The notes below the pieces were generated by a model that ran no database searches, had not been told where the DNA came from, and saw only the letters and a list, made by a program, of their open reading frames with translations. A DNA stretch of 64,000 nt. Source: Progne subis subis. Taxonomy: Eukaryota; Chordata; Aves; Passeriformes; Hirundinidae. The position numbers and the translations under genes are program-made. Positions 11,305 through 24,439 of the stretch are shown here, piece after piece; position 1 is the stretch's first letter, and every line of letters starts with the position of its first letter. The stretch lies in contig JAKJHU010000155.1 in assembly GCA_022316685.1 (NCBI GenBank), positions 1 through 64,000 on the forward strand, in the 5' to 3' direction.

Positions 11305-13392
11305 CCCGCACCGCCCGCTCCCCGGCGCCGGGCTCCGGCCCCGGCTGCCCTCCGGCACCCAGCGGCGGGGATAAGCCCCGATCCGCTGCAGCCGGCAGCG
11401 CCGGGAGCACCCGCGTCCCGAGGAGGGAGAGGGCGAGGAACACGGAGGCGCGGGGCCCGGCACAGCCCGGGCAAAGCCCGGGCAAAGAGAGGCCTCGACG
11501 CTTTCCCTGTCCCCAAAAAACTCTGCCGGGCTGTCACTAACACTCGGAACCGGTGTGTTCATGCAGAACAAAAAAAACTCATCAACGACCAGGTCTGGCT
11601 TTCGGTAATGACAAAGTGTCAAACAAGAACAAAGGGAAAAAGGAAAAAAAGGCTTCCCTTTCCGGTACACCTTTCCTTTTCCCTCCACTTTACACCTAGA
11701 GCAACTCCCTCGCCCACCCTCTGCCTCTCACTTGTGCTGTCTCACAGACACACATGGGTATCATTTCTTCATCTGCTCCTCTCTTGCACACACACACTCA
11801 TAATGCTCCAATTTAACCCTCCTTTGAAGTGATTATTGTGGCAGATGGGTTCCTACCCTCCACTTCCTTCACCCTCTCACCCTCTTCTCGTACCTCTCTG
11901 GCTCCCTGGCTAACCTTCTGTGAGGTAGCACTTAAGAAAAGCACAGTTTTTAAAGTCAATGTCTCATCTAAAGATGTGTCCAGTTCACAGACTGGACCTC
12001 TCTTTTCCCTAGATCCTAGTGAACTAGTATCTACTCCCTGCAAATGGAGACAGATTTCTGGATTCTAGCAGAGAGAACACTGTTAAGGTAATTCAGACAA
12101 TTTTCTCTGATGACACATCTCCCGCTCCAGGTGCATCTCTGCACCCTGAAAAGGTTAAAGCCTTTTGGCACTTGAATCTGCTGCTGCCTTTACACACCAA
12201 GAGGCCCCTGCCACAGCAGGGAGGCAGATGCACCACCATTATTTTAGTCACCATAGGCCACATTCTGGAGTTTCTTTAGTGAGTCCAGTCCACTCATATT
12301 TGTTTTCCTTCCTGCCTTCTTTGAGAAGCAAGAAGACAAAGCTTTCCGAATGCTGGCTGGTGTGAAGCCATGCGATTGCACTGAGTGCAGTGAGGCTTTG
12401 CCGGCTCTTTTCAGCTTAATATCTGCCCATAGTCTTTTTGCAGTCACTGACCAGAACCCATCCCAGACAGTTATTTGGGGTCTCTCACCTTGTCCAAAGG
12501 CCTGACCTCAAATAAATACCACCCCCCTTGTCCTTCTTTCCCCATAAACAAATTAATGTGAATAAACCTTTGTCACACTCAGCGAGAACTCATCAGACTG
12601 AGGAAGTATCTGCTCCAAAGACAACTTGATTGTAATGGAGTTGGGTTATTTGATTGGACACTTGTTTCAAACTACAAGTCCTCATAGAAAGACAAAAGAC
12701 TGTAATGAACAGTGAGATGTCTTCTAAAGCTGATCAGTCATGGAGATAAAAATGTGTAACCAAATTGAATACAAAACTTTTCAACTCCTAACTCTTAGCT
12801 TATCTATATGCACTCATTAAGTCAGAAACAGAATTTCTGAAAGCCTGGACTCACTGTACATATTCCAGTTAAAGGCAGCACTTGCTCCTTTTGGCTTGAC
12901 ATCATCACACATTCCCTTCTTGCGGGCTGCCAGCGAGTTTCACCAGCCTCCCTTGGTGCCACCCGAGTGACACCACCTTCCTTCCTGGGCTATGCCAGCA
13001 GTGGTCATGAACAACAGGTATTCCACTCCAGAATCAGACCTCAGCTCCAACCCTTCCCCTGGCCACATACCTTGGGACAGGCTGTGAGGTGGGAGAGGAG
13101 GGATGTGTGGTTTTCCCATGGAAGAAGCCAAGGCCTGACTTGATATCATATTCAATGGCCCAAGCAAATTAAGGACCTTCCTTACTCACTTTTGGGATTA
13201 AGGCTTGTGAGAGTCTGAGACTCCTGCTGTCATGCTGGACTGACCCAGGTTGCTCTGGGGGTGTTACCAGCCAATAAACCCAGTATCCATCACCTTGTAG
13301 GGATTTGGGATACTCCTGGAGCTGTCTTTTTTTTTATGTAACTGCACAACTCCTGCTTTTTCACATCACTCTGTTTCCAGCCTCTATTTTTC

Positions 13393-13475
13393 TCTTTGTC
13401 TTATTTTTTTTCTTTGTCTTATTTTTTTCTTTGTCTTATTTTTTTTCTTTTCAGCCATGCTGTGCTGTGCTGTGC
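13393..13475. repeat. Pyrimidine-rich minisatellite plus (TGTGC)n
   Basis: Three copies of a TCTTTGTCTTATTTTTTT unit, spaced 18 and 17 bases apart (13393-13452), are followed by CAGCC and then three to four TGTGC units (13458-13475). The tract ends in TTTTCAG and so mimics a plus-strand splice acceptor, but no exon follows. Confidence 0.7.
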
Positions 13476-14424
13476 TTGCTCTCTAATCAGCATTAGCCAG
13501 TCTTCCATTATCACTTGGCAATGTTCCATCATGTTCCTCCATCTCAAAAATTGCCCTTGCACCAAAACGCCATAAACACCTAGGAGCAGACAAAGCCACT
13601 CCTCTCACCTCTGCCTCTGAAGTGGGATATGCAGGAATCAGTGGGAAGCGGCCACCTCGACACTCCACTTTGGCTTGTGACAGTTCCCACCCATAGCCAT
13701 CCTGAGGCAGAGTGGTTACATCGCTGAGCAAGTGAGCAGGAGATGAATATTTTTGAAGACAGGAAAAGCGGTTATGGGTCATTTACTCTGGCTTCCCCCA
13801 CAAGCCCGGGAACGTCCACCCATTATCCCTGACAGATTCCCAGTAACTGCACTCAAACCTGCAGCAGGCATAGCAGCAGCCAGCGCTGGCTCCTGGCACA
13901 CAAACCGATGCCAGGCTGTGTCTGCTGGGGGACTTGGGGAATTCATTGCTGGTCCTGCAACCCCACACTCAGGGCAGGGCATCCTCAAGTAAAGGAGGCG
14001 TTTTCACCCATCCCTGCAGTATATATGGGCATATACCGGTTCAGACAGTGCCTCTGGCACTGAGCTCTGCCAGGAACAAAGCAGCTCTGGCCAGGTCTCC
14101 TCATTCCTTCCACAAGTCCTCTCCTAGCCTGGCAGTCTCCACCAGCCTCCAGGAAAAACCACTCCAGACTAAGCCTCTCCTCCCCTCCTGCTCCAGAGGT
14201 GCACTCCTGCATATGCTCACACGCTCGCTCTCCTTTCTTTCTGTCGTTCAAGGCACTCAGGTTTTCTTTCTGCCTCACACACCCTCTCGTGCTCCACTTC
14301 CCTCCCTCTGCCAGCAGATTCCTCTGGCCTCCGGTGGGTCCAGATCACCTCCCCAGCACAGTGCAGGCAGCCAGGCCCCCTCCCCGTGACAGACACACTC
14401 CCACAAACTTGCTGAACCCATCTA

Positions 14425-14585
14425 CAAGGCTTTAATATTCATAAAAGTCAACCTTAGTCTTAAGAAAATGTGGTTGATGACAAAAGTATTTACATTGCAA
14501 ATCACTTTTAATAGCCCTCTGGTAGTCAGCCTGGTGATAAATGCTAATCCATCTATCAGCACAAAACCTAAATAAACCCAATTCA
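14425..14585. promoter_or_regulatory. AT-rich islet, candidate conserved noncoding element
   Basis: About 160 bases of AT-rich, non-repetitive sequence with many homeobox- and bHLH-like cores (TAATATTCAT, TGATGACAAAAG, GCTAATCCAT). It is flanked on both sides by GC-rich DNA. It lacks simple repeats and open frames. Conservation is not testable from this sequence alone. Confidence 0.22.
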
Positions 14586-16376
14586 GAAGGGGAGAGTCAG
14601 AGAGAGAAAAAGCAGCTGGTGACAGTGAGAAAGGCTCAGGCCTCTGGACCATCACTGCCACAGGAGATGGGTGGGAAGGCTTTGCCCAGCGGTTGGTGAG
14701 AGGAGTAAATGTCCCAAAGGGAGCAGAGGCAGCTGCTCTACCTGCTCTTGGCCCGGCAGGGAGACGCCCTTCACTTCACTCCCTGGAGTGGATCTGGCAT
14801 TGCCTGGCAGGACAGAGCTGTCTAAATGCCAGGGCAGTAACTCAGACTCCCTACCCATGCCCAGGGCTGCAGACAACAGGGAGATGCCTCCTGTGGGTGA
14901 GCTTTTGCCCTGTGCGTGCTGCTGGGTGAAACACAGCCATGAGGGACATGGATTATTCCCCTGGGCCAGGGTTGTTCCTGTGGGAGATGGAAAAAGGGAC
15001 AGCACTTACGGTTACTTGCCTCTATCCTAATAATTTGCCCAAGGTCATGGGATGGCACATTTGTAAAGGGGCTTAGAACTGTTCAAAAGGTCTGATAAAT
15101 ACTGCTTTCAGGTCACACTTACCTGGAGCCTCCCACACCTGCTCTCCCCATTCAGGAGGTACAGGATCATCTGTGCACGATCCTCCTCTTCCTCATCAGA
15201 ACAATCCCCAGAGGAACAGCCCTTTCCCCTCATTCCAGCTGTCCCCAGGGCACATCAGGAGCAAATGAGTTCTGCAGGAGGACAGTCACTCATGGGTGCA
15301 AGGTGAACCAGATCCCAGACCGTGCTGGGACAAAATCACACCGCAGGGAGCAGGGCAGGAGGACTTGCAGGGTCAAGGTTTGAGAGAGAAGGTGACTGAA
15401 GGCACCCAGCCATGCTCTGCTGCCTCAGCCAGACCCTCAGCAGTCATGCAGGGCCACATCTTCTCATGCCTCATGGCATGCCTTAACTGGAGACAGAGGG
15501 AAAGGATATCTACTGCCAAAGCTGCATTAAACACATCACTTAGCACTCTGCTGCTTCCCAGCCTCCCGGGCTGCTTGCAGAGACAAGGTAATGAAAGATT
15601 CTTTCTTTATTTATTTGGAAAGTGCTGCTTTTGGCACCAGTGAAGGAGGCCAGAGCCACAGCCCCAGGGAGCGAGTGACTGGAGCAGGTGTGACCCCAGA
15701 GGCGGGGGTGATGGTGGCACCCGAGGGCCCCGCTCACCCTGGGATCCACGGCAGGGCATAGGCAGGAAAGCAATGCTATAGACACTCTGGGCCATGCAGG
15801 GAAGCCAGGTGAGCACGGAAAAGCAGTGACTAATACAGAAAGCCATCCTCCCTCGCCTGGCAGGTCCACAGGCACAGAACCCACACCAGCCCACAGGCCC
15901 ACGGGCATCCTTGAAATGCCAGGGGAGCACCAGACAGCTGTGCTCTCTGCAAACAGCGGTGCCTTAAATGAAGTGAGGGGATGTGGCAGGTGGGACACAC
16001 TCGAGTCACCTGATGCTGCCCTTGCAAAGCCTCCTGTTGGGCACTGCCAATTGCTGGAGCTCATCAAAAAGCGGGAGGGCAGCTGCAGCCTGCGCCTGAG
16101 GCGGCACCTCTGGAGAGAGTTAAACACAAGAGCCTGCACCCAGCCTGGTGTGCTGCAATCTCTTCAGTCAATAATCATCTGCTTTTTGTGTTTTAAAGGA
16201 TTGCTGCTGCTATTTTAAGGTTGCGCTCAGTTTTGTCACATTCGCCGTATAAGCACGACTTTAAATACTTCAATGTAATTGTTTCGTTGCAGTCCCCACT
16301 CTTGCAACTCTTACTTGCTTTCTGGGTAATGGAAGGGGGAAAACGCTTCAGAATCACTTCTTTTATACTTATTATT

Positions 16377-16402
16377 AAAAAAAAAAAAAAAAAAAAAAAA
16401 AA
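16377..16402 (+). repeat. 26-base poly(A) tract
   Basis: An uninterrupted run of 26 A, followed by GG and a further A-rich, AGGAAGG-containing stretch. The roughly 170 bases before it are moderately AT-rich and match no retroposed gene I recognise. It could be the tail of an old retrocopy or a plain mononucleotide repeat. Confidence 0.8.
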
Positions 16403-17999
16403 GGAAAAAAAGAGGAAGGTAAGCTTGTGCTGTTCTCCTGCCATTTCTCACATGACACAGAAACACACATCATCCCTGTGACTGCTGTGCCAGGGGCTGG
16501 GGCTGGCCTGCTGGAGCCAGGCAGCGTGATGAGACCATGAGCTCCCCAAGGCGCTCTCCCAGGCACTGTCCCACGCAGCTTGCCGCCCGGCCATCAGGGA
16601 AAAGGCAACCAGGGGCTCGAGCCCCCTTAACGGATTTGTCTAATTAGTTAATTTTCCAGTTCACTACTTCCTTAACTCATGAATTTACTAACCCACCATG
16701 CTCCCTCCCAGGGCAGTTCCCTGGCTGGCAGTGCCAGCCCAGGCTGCCTCCCTGGTGTGGCACGGAGTCCCCAGCAGCCCTGTGGCCGGTGCCAGAGCCC
16801 GCCCGCTGCCACCTGCTCTCCCGACACCTTCCAGCTCGGGTGATCCGTGCAAGCCATTCCTGCGGGCCCTGCAGGATGTGCCAGCGGCATCGCAGAGCTG
16901 CAGGACGGGATGGCCACAGGAAATGCTGGTCCCTGGACTGCAGGGGTTGGAGCCCCTAAAGCTGGCAAACCTGCACGGAGCCGACACCAGCCTTTGGCAC
17001 ACACAGCCACTCCTGGGGCGCCGAGGCAAACCCAAACCTCTCCGGGGGCTCCCTGCAGCCCTGCCAGGATCCTCCGCTGCAGGGGCAGGGAGCCAGCAGC
17101 CCTGCAGTGCCATCGCCCCGCCGTCAGATCTGCTCCACCGAGCAGCTTGGCAGAGCCTGCCTTCTAAAACACATGCAGTCTAATTAATGCACTCCCCGTT
17201 TTAAACCTATCTCTTAAAAAGGAGCATTTCCCTCCGTTTGAGGTAGTCGCTGGCACTGCTGGGGGACAAAGAGCTCCGTGTGTGCGCATCTCACTGCAGG
17301 CAGCTCAGCTCTGATCCCCACGTGGAGTGAGTCTGTGCTCCCCCTGGGCACATTTATCTCACATAGAGGCCCCACTGAAGTTAGTGCCACCTACACTATC
17401 TTTCACAAGGAGGGAAACCAAGAGGAACACAGCAAGTGTGCCAAATTCACAGCAGGTAAAAAACAGTATTTCCTGTGTCAAGAAAGCATTTAATACAGCC
17501 AGAATGAAGCAGATCCTTGCTTTCCCAAGAAAGGTGCTGCCCCTGCCCTACGCCTCCCTGTGCCTGGCAGGGACCTGGCCCTGCTGCGGGGGAAGGTACA
17601 AGGCCATGGGTCACATGTCTTCATCGAGTGTGTTGTCGGGCAGTCCCCAGCACTGACACCTCCCACACATGAGGCTGTCCCTCCTCTCACCCCTTTTCCC
17701 CAGCCTGTGCCCACTGAAGTTTACCCTGGGCAGAAGAGCCCATCGTGGGTTGGCCGTGGGTACCACACTGCCACGCCCTGCAGGGGTGAAGGCAGCCTGC
17801 TGCCACTGGGGCTTTGCACTCGCCCCACAGGTCTGTGCCCCCACAGAAGCCCCAGCACTCTCCAAGGAGACTTCACCACCCCAAGCCAAGCCAAAAGCAC
17901 GGCTAAAACCTTCTGTGATGTGGCAAGAGGCCATATCTCAAGGCAGAGGCAGGGACAGAGGAGGCTCGAGGCTGCAGGATGCAGGAGCTCTGTTCTCTG

Positions 18000-18170
18000 A
18001 TGGCCAGGCTAATAACCCTGTATTAAATTACAAGCCTGGGCTCAGTTGTGGTTGTTTTGTTTTTGTTGGGTTTTTTGTAAGCTGTCTGTTTAGATTTATC
18101 AGCGTAATTCCTGATACTGCCTTGTCGGACATCATTACGATAATCTCACTGCTGTGTCTGCCAGGGAATT
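18000..18170. promoter_or_regulatory. AT-rich islet, candidate conserved noncoding element
   Basis: AT-rich non-repetitive sequence in GC-rich surroundings, with ATTAAATTAC, a GTTTTGTTTTTGTTGGG run, TTTATCAG and CATTACGATAAT cores. No exon is apparent. It is like the other islets on this side of the CpG island. Regulatory function is inference. Confidence 0.22.
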
Positions 18171-21100
18171 GGGAGGCGAGCAGGAGGCGGCTGCAGAGCA
18201 GGGCAGCGCCGGGGCCTGGGCTGCCTGCAAGGCACAGCCCCAGGACAGCTCCCCCCAGAGCTGGGGACCCTGGGGGAGGCACAAGCCCTCTCAACAGCAC
18301 TCAAAAGTCAAACCAGCAAGCTCACAGGGAGGGACAGGGGATCCAGGCTCCAGGCAGGCAGGTCTCCATCCCTCCAACAATCTCAGCGAGAGGAAGAGAC
18401 GCATCGGGGAAAGGGGAGGGGGCACACAGAAAAACCCTGAGGATGTGGGGAAGTTGCAAATGAGCAGCCTCAGTTTTGGCACTGATCCCTCCCCTTAATC
18501 CATGGTAATTTTATCATTAATTTAAATAAGGTTTCTCAGGGCAGAGAGCACAAGAGGAAGAAGGCAGGAGGCTGCTGGCCCAGCTCTGTCCCTCCATCCT
18601 TCCATGCTGCAGCCCTTCTCTGCTCTGTGGGCGCTCCCTTGCACACACACACGGGTGTGTACCCACATGCACACACAGAGCCTTCCTGCCCTCCCCACGG
18701 CCAGGCTGGCTGTGCCCCACCTTGGCACGGGGCCCGTGCCAGCCCCAGACAGCGATTTGGCTGATCAGGCAGCAAAGTGCTTCTTCCTGGGGACCTGGCA
18801 CCGAGACCCTCACTAGAGGCAGGGGGGTGCAGCACTGCAACTCCTCAGCAGCTGGAGTAGGGTCTGCAGCTCCCCTTCCCAGCAGCTAGAGTAGTCTTGG
18901 CCAAAGAGCTGTCTGAAGCAGGGATCTTGGAGCTTTGGGATTTTTTGGCAGCGACATAGAGCAAAGGTGCCCCTGAGAGCTTATTAACCCACGTGAAGCA
19001 TCCCCCTCTCCCCTGGGCAGGGGCTGGGGGAGCCACAGGTGGGAGGTAGGTAATCACATCAGCAAAACGAATCCCAGCCCAGCCTGGAGTTTTTATTAAT
19101 GAAAATGAGTCTGTGATGGGAGGTAATTTCCAGCCCCTGGGTGATTGGGCTGGAGGATGGAGCTGCAGATAGGGATGAGTCCAGGCAGAGTCAGAGCCCA
19201 GTCAGACGCAGACAGGGACCAGAGCCCCTTCCAAGAGGGGACTGGGTACGTGGCCTTGAAACCTGGAATGTGAGTAGAGGAGCTGTCAACACCTCCAGAG
19301 AGCAGGTGTTTCCAAGTGCCTCTCTGGAGATGCAGTGTTACCAGCCACTGCCCCTCAGGGGGGAACTGGCTGAGGTCACCACAGGAGCAGGGACATCTTC
19401 AGACCCCTTGTCACAGCACTCCCATCCCCAGGCTCTGACTGTACCTTTTCCAGCTGCTGGTCCATGCTGCTACCTGGTCAAACCACCTTTATCCAACTCC
19501 TCCCGTTCCCCTTCATGCACCCACCTGGGCAGTCGCTCTCCCCCAGCTCTTGTGGTGTGCCAACATCCCTCAGTACTGCTGGGAGGTGGGATGGCAGGCA
19601 TTCCATAACATGACAAAAAACTAGGATCCCCTCTTGCTCCTGTAAAGTGGGGTAAATCTATATTCCTTTTCAGAGCTGAGTGAGAGCAACGCATTTTGAG
19701 GGTGAATTTTCTTCTCAGGAATACTGCATTCTGGTGAGCTGAATTAATTCATACCCGGCTGAGTTTCTGACCCTAAACAGGTTGTATGACTGACATTTAA
19801 AGAAACATTATTGTAGTGATAGTATTTCAAAAGAGGAAAGTAAGTGGCTGTAGTCTTATTTGTTTGAAAGGTAAAACTATTTTATGAAAATTTCCTCTTT
19901 TTTTCACTCATTCAAGGCCTGAGACCTGGCCTGGAAACCTTGCAGCATCCCAGGCATAGAAGTCAAGACCTCTCCCATCTTAGCCGTGGAGCAGGGGCAC
20001 GTCAGCCTTGCGAGGAAGGCTGCAGGAGAACCCTTGCAGCACACAGAGCCAGAGAGTACAAGCAAAGCAAAGCAAAGCAGGGCTTAAATTTCCCCCAACC
20101 AGCTGAAGATGCCAGCAGGAAGGAACAAACATTTGGGGCTGTAAAGGGTTGGCACAAAACCAGTGGGGCTGCAAGTGGGGTGAGGGCAGCTGGAGAGATA
20201 AACCCCATGCTCCTGCCAGGCTCAAAGGTCTTTTCCAGCTGTTTCCCAAAGGACAGGACCTGTTGCATCTCCACTGTCCCTACAGCAGTAGCTGCCAATG
20301 CCCCGGGGAGACCCAACCAGCCCTGGGGAGACCCCACAGCTGCCATCAAAAGCCCCCCTGGTCCCTCAGCTGGGCCAGCCTTCCCAGCCTGGGCTACAGA
20401 TCCCAGTCCCTCCACCCAGCACCTCCCCAGTGAAGTGAGGCAGATGTGGTGCTGGCCGAAGTGCAGCTGCCAAGCCCCAAGCTGGGACACTTCACATAGC
20501 TGTGCACTGTGATACAAATTGTACTTTGATGAGGTACATTAGGCCATCTGGACAGCCTTAAACCGCCTTGACAAAGACAGAGCAAGGGCTGCTCGAGGTG
20601 GGAGGAACCTCAGCAGTTTCAGGGCTGTTCGCTGTTCCTTGAGCTAACATTTGTGCAGCCTCTGGGGCTGGGGCTGGCAGCACTGAGGAGTTCCATGGAG
20701 GGTGGGTCTGTCCAAAGGCAGAGCTTCAAATGACCAACGAGTGACCCCACAGTGGTGTGGGCAGGACATGGGCACTCACAGCCCACAAATCTGCACCACC
20801 CTGGGGTGTCCCTGTGGATGGAGTCGAATCCTGGCAAGCATCAAGGACGCCTAGATCCCATTAGTCCCATTAACTTTGTGGGAAGCAGCGCTCCCAGGAA
20901 GGAAAGCCCAGGCTCACTGACAAGCATAAGATGAATAATGTTCCAGAGGGAGAGGGAAAAAAAAATGCAGGAGAGGGTTGCTAGAGAAGATCACCTAGGC
21001 AGGGTTAAGAGCCAAAGGGCAGGGAAGGAAACAGGGGAACGGGAGCCTGAAGAAACCCAGGAGAAAGGTGATGTCCCATCCTGCTGAATCCTGGAAAGAG

Positions 21101-21469
21101 GAACTGAGGGCAGCAAGTGCAAGCCCAGACAGCACCGAGGCAGGGAGCGGCACTTGGGACCTGGATGGGAATTCTGCTCACCGGCGGTTTTCCTACTGCT
21201 GGTATTCCTGAGCTGACTTTTGTGGCTCCTTGGAGTCCTGGTGGGGTTTCATCTGAGCAATTTCCCAAGGTTAATTCCCAAGGTAACTTGTAGGGAATGA
21301 GCTCAGTGCCTCTGCAGGACGGGCACAGCAGGTGCTGTGGGTGCCCTGACCTTCGCCTGGCTGCTGGTGCCGCGCAGCCCAGTGTCACTGCTGCGACCTA
21401 CATTCTGCCTCCCCAAACCTACAGCGCTGCACTCAGCTGCATTAAACCCACAGAGCGCTGGATAGGGCT

Positions 21470-21590
21470 AATTTCCCATCAGGCTGTCAGGAAGAATTAT
21501 GTCAAATACCTTACAGGAGCCTAAGCATATTATGCCGACACAGCTACCTTTGTCAACCAAATCTGAGATCTCATCAAAAAAGCAGCGCTG
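21470..21590 (-). mobile_element. Degraded CR1/L3-like LINE fragment
   Basis: Read on the plus strand, the words GTCAAATACCTTACAGGAGCC, then CTACCTTTGTCAACCAAAT and GAGATCTCATCAAAAAA occur in the order typical of antisense CR1/L3-type reverse transcriptase relics in amniote genomes (pattern from memory). The copy is old, short and non-coding. The element itself would run on the minus strand. Confidence 0.4.
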
Positions 21591-24439
21591 GGCTTAACCA
21601 TCCTCGGTGCCTCCGGAGCAAAGCCATCTCCAGGGCTGCTCCTGGGTCACTGCACCCCAAGCGCTGCCAAGCACTCAGCCTGGGGCTGCGGCTCTGTGGG
21701 GAGCAGCCCCAACCCCCCTGCCAAGAGCCGGCAGAGCTTGCGTGACACTGAAATAAAGAGCTGGTGGAGCAAGGTTCTCACTCCCACATGGTGGGTGGGA
21801 GAGGCTGGGTGTGCGGCAGCAGCTTGTGCCGGTTACTGCTGCTCTTGCATGCTCAGCTCTTCTCCTCCTTGACTGGGACCCACGGCCCAGGTACTCCCTA
21901 TGCATGAAAAAACCCTTGTTCTGCTCAGTTATCACTTGCCTTTGCCAGTCACACTAGGTACCAGAGCCCTAACGCTGCTGTTTAATGGCCGTGCTTGTCC
22001 CTCACTCAGCAATGCAGCAGGACCAGCCTCAAGTCCCTCCCTAAATAATTGTTTTAATTAACATTTCCTTTGATGTAGGTGATTAACAGAGGGCTGCTGG
22101 CAGGGCTTCCATGGGAACTTTTGCAGTGGGCAGACAGATAAGTACAACCCTCTGTACTGCTGTAGCACTTAAACGTTTTAGTATCAGCCTCCCCTGTGGC
22201 TGCCAGTCAGTCTTCATTAGCCCCTCTGAGCCTTTTCTATTTCTGCTTGAGGCTGGAGGGGAAAGGAATTTATGGCCCCTACCCAAGCGTGGACCCCTAG
22301 GTGAGGTATGGCCCTGTCTGGCAGGATGAACAAACCCAGACCCCCAGGGAAAGGGCAGAGCCACGACCACAACACCCTGGGGGATTTTGACGAGGCCCTG
22401 GGGGAAGGAGAGAAGCTGGCTTGGGCACCAGCCAGCAAAGGGCTCTCAGCGGCGCTTGGTCAGCAGCCAGCGATCTCCACTTACTCATCCCCCCATCCCC
22501 AAAGTCTGCAGTGAAAACAAATAATCTGCAAATGAAAGTTTCCCTGCAGTGGGGTGGCAGTGCCCCACGCTGTGCTGGAGAAGGGACTGGAGTCCATCTG
22601 CCATCAGAGCCAGCTCCTGATCCTATCAGGCTACTACTGTATTATTGAACTGGGGATTGAGGGACAGGCTTTAATAGCTGCGATGGTATCGGCTCCAGCA
22701 TTAAACTCCAGGAAAAGGCCATGACGATGAGCCTAAGAAATTGAAAGAACCAAGCCTAAATTACCACATCTCACATTTTTGCAGTGCCTGCTATTTACCC
22801 CAGCCTCTGTGAAGCTGAAGCTAGGAGCTCAGAGGGTAAGGGTGAAAGGCCAGGGAGCTTCAGGTGTTTCCGGAGCTTGGAAAGAGCAGGGACTCCAAAG
22901 CCCAGCTCCAGCAGCCAAGCTGAAGCAGGGCAGGATGCGAGGACAGAAAGGCAAACCTCAGCAGCTGCCAAATTCCATGTGCCTGCCTGAAGCTCGCTGG
23001 CAGGCCAGCCACAGCTGAAGTGAAGGCTCAGTGGGGTGGCAGATACCAGCTGCAGCTCCCCACATACACCGTGCTCCAGTTTCAGCAACAGGTCCTCCTG
23101 GAGACACGTGTGTCTGGCTGCCTTTTCCAGCAGTGGCATTTGCTCCCTGCTGTGCTCACATCTCCCATTGCTCACGCTTTGCCTGTCCCCCTGAGTTATT
23201 TGAGCTGCCTGCATGGGACCCCCAGCCCCTCCCCTGTGGCACCACCGAGCTGGAGGAGCCTGGCCTGCATTGGCAGGAAAGACCCTGGCACAGAAGGTAG
23301 ACGCTTGCAGACCAAGCAGCAGCATATTGATTTTCAGATGAGAGGCGAAGGGGAAGCCTCACAGCGTCCTCTCTGGGATGCTGGCTCCTGGCACAACGAG
23401 AGCTGGTGTCCAGGGCCAGCATCCTAGGGAAGACAGCTTGATCCCTGCCAGCTCCTACCGGTGCCATATGCCATCAATGACTGCTTGAAAGGCAAAAGAG
23501 GAGCCGAGGGAGCTCACTGTGAGCAGATGAGAGGCACTCCTGCTTGAGATGCTGCGGGGAAAACAAACCCTCCTGCTCGGCGGAGTGCACGGAGCGGCTC
23601 TGCGGGCAGGGAGGGGGAGAGGCCTCTGATCCCAGGGAGGAGGGGAGAGGGACACCGGCATTAACTGGCTGGCAGAGAGCGGCAGCTGGAAGGATTGCTT
23701 CGCCTTCCAGCTCCCTCGTGTGCTGAGGGCCCCCTCCATGCAGGAGTGGCAATGGCACGACATTTATGCACTGCACACTGAGATCCCAATTAGTGGTGGA
23801 TGGCTTACATGCTGCACACTTTAATTAATTTGCCTTTTCCTGTCGGAGGATAACTTCTCTGACTGATTGGGACTGAGCAGAGAGGGTAACCGCTCCCAAG
23901 CCAGCAGGCTGAGCAGCAGCTGGAGGAAGCAGTTATGGGGCTTGGATCAGTAATAATGGGAGACCCCCAGGCACCCAGCTGTGACCGGGTCCCTGCCTGT
24001 CCTTCCTGCCCAGCACATCTCCCGGTGGTCACATACAGCTGGGGACCCGGCAGCACCCAGTCACAAGGTCACCCCACAGCTGCCACATGTCGGGGAGGAC
24101 GTTTCGGCGGGTCAAATAGAAGTACTTGGAGATGGAGCAATAGATAAGCCAAGGAGAGAGGGCAGAAAACCCGGGACTCAGAAGGACAAGCAAGCATTAC
24201 TTCACTGTATCCACATGCCAGGGCTTCAGCAACCTTCTCTGGGATCCCAGGTCTCCCTTCAGGCAGTGCTCACCCTCTGGTGTGGTCCCAGGCCCAGAGA
24301 TGCTGGAGCATTCACTGGCTGCATCAGTGCCCATGCAGGTTTCCATCTGTGAAGGATTCATACAAAAAGTCCCATTCCAGAACAGAAGCTCCAACTGCTA
24401 CCTCCTCCCACTGCCCCAGGTTTCTGGCACATTCTCCCT
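21591..24439. other. Intergenic region with AT-rich islets
   Basis: No exon recognised. AT-rich, non-repetitive islets stand out at about 22035-22090 (AATAATTGTTTTAATTAAC), 22620-22790 (TATTATTGAAC, TTTAATAGC, ATTAAACTCC) and 23775-23870 (CCAATTAG and CTTTAATTAATTTG). They may be conserved regulatory elements. The GC-rich parts between them carry only chance open frames. Confidence 0.5.

Larger units (their letters stand above)
10380..11480. promoter_or_regulatory. CpG island promoter
   Basis: About 1.1 kb of very high GC with dense CpGs, GC boxes (GGGGCGGGG-type around 11001-11010 and 11151-11168, and CCCCGCCCCC around 11070) and a doubled GGCTCCGGTCCC run at about 10951-10978. It surrounds a minus-strand ATG with an ideal Kozak context and a strong donor, and it holds an RE1 element and four CAGATG E-boxes. 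Together these mark a promoter firing leftward (minus strand). Divergent transcription is possible but has no supporting exon. Gene identity is inferred only from human synteny: CHRM4 lies just past the 3' end of AMBRA1, on the same strand. Confidence 0.75.
11480..21469. other. Intergenic region, no exon recognised
   Basis: About 10 kb of noncoding sequence, GC-rich with AT-rich islets. It contains a pyrimidine-rich repeat at 13393-13475, a 26-base A-run at 16377-16402 and the candidate regulatory islets listed separately. Further short TAATTA-type islets occur near 16630-16690, 17165-17220, 18495-18540 and 19085-19130. No open frame resembles a known protein and no retroelement coding domain is seen. 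Confidence 0.6.

Noticed and set aside
10143..11540. Plus-strand open frame of 465 codons over the CpG island
   Set aside because: It is Pro/Arg/Gly/Ala-rich, has no domain, and overlaps equally long frames on the other strand and in another frame. High GC removes stop codons, so length is not evidence here.
10441..11688. Minus-strand open frame of 415 codons over the CpG island
   Set aside because: Only the short part from the Kozak ATG at 10902 to the donor at 10845 has gene signals. The rest covers the RE1, E-box repeats and GC boxes and reads as low-complexity noise.
10735..11832. Plus-strand open frame of 365 codons
   Set aside because: Same cause: GC-rich composition, then runs off into AT-rich flank with no recognisable protein.
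13393..13475. Plus-strand splice acceptor (long pyrimidine tract then CAG)
   Set aside because: The tract is a tandem repeat and the sequence after CAG is a TGTGC repeat without an exon.
20821..20836. tRNA B-box-like GAGTCGAATCCTGG
   Set aside because: No A box, acceptor stem or cloverleaf can be formed around it.
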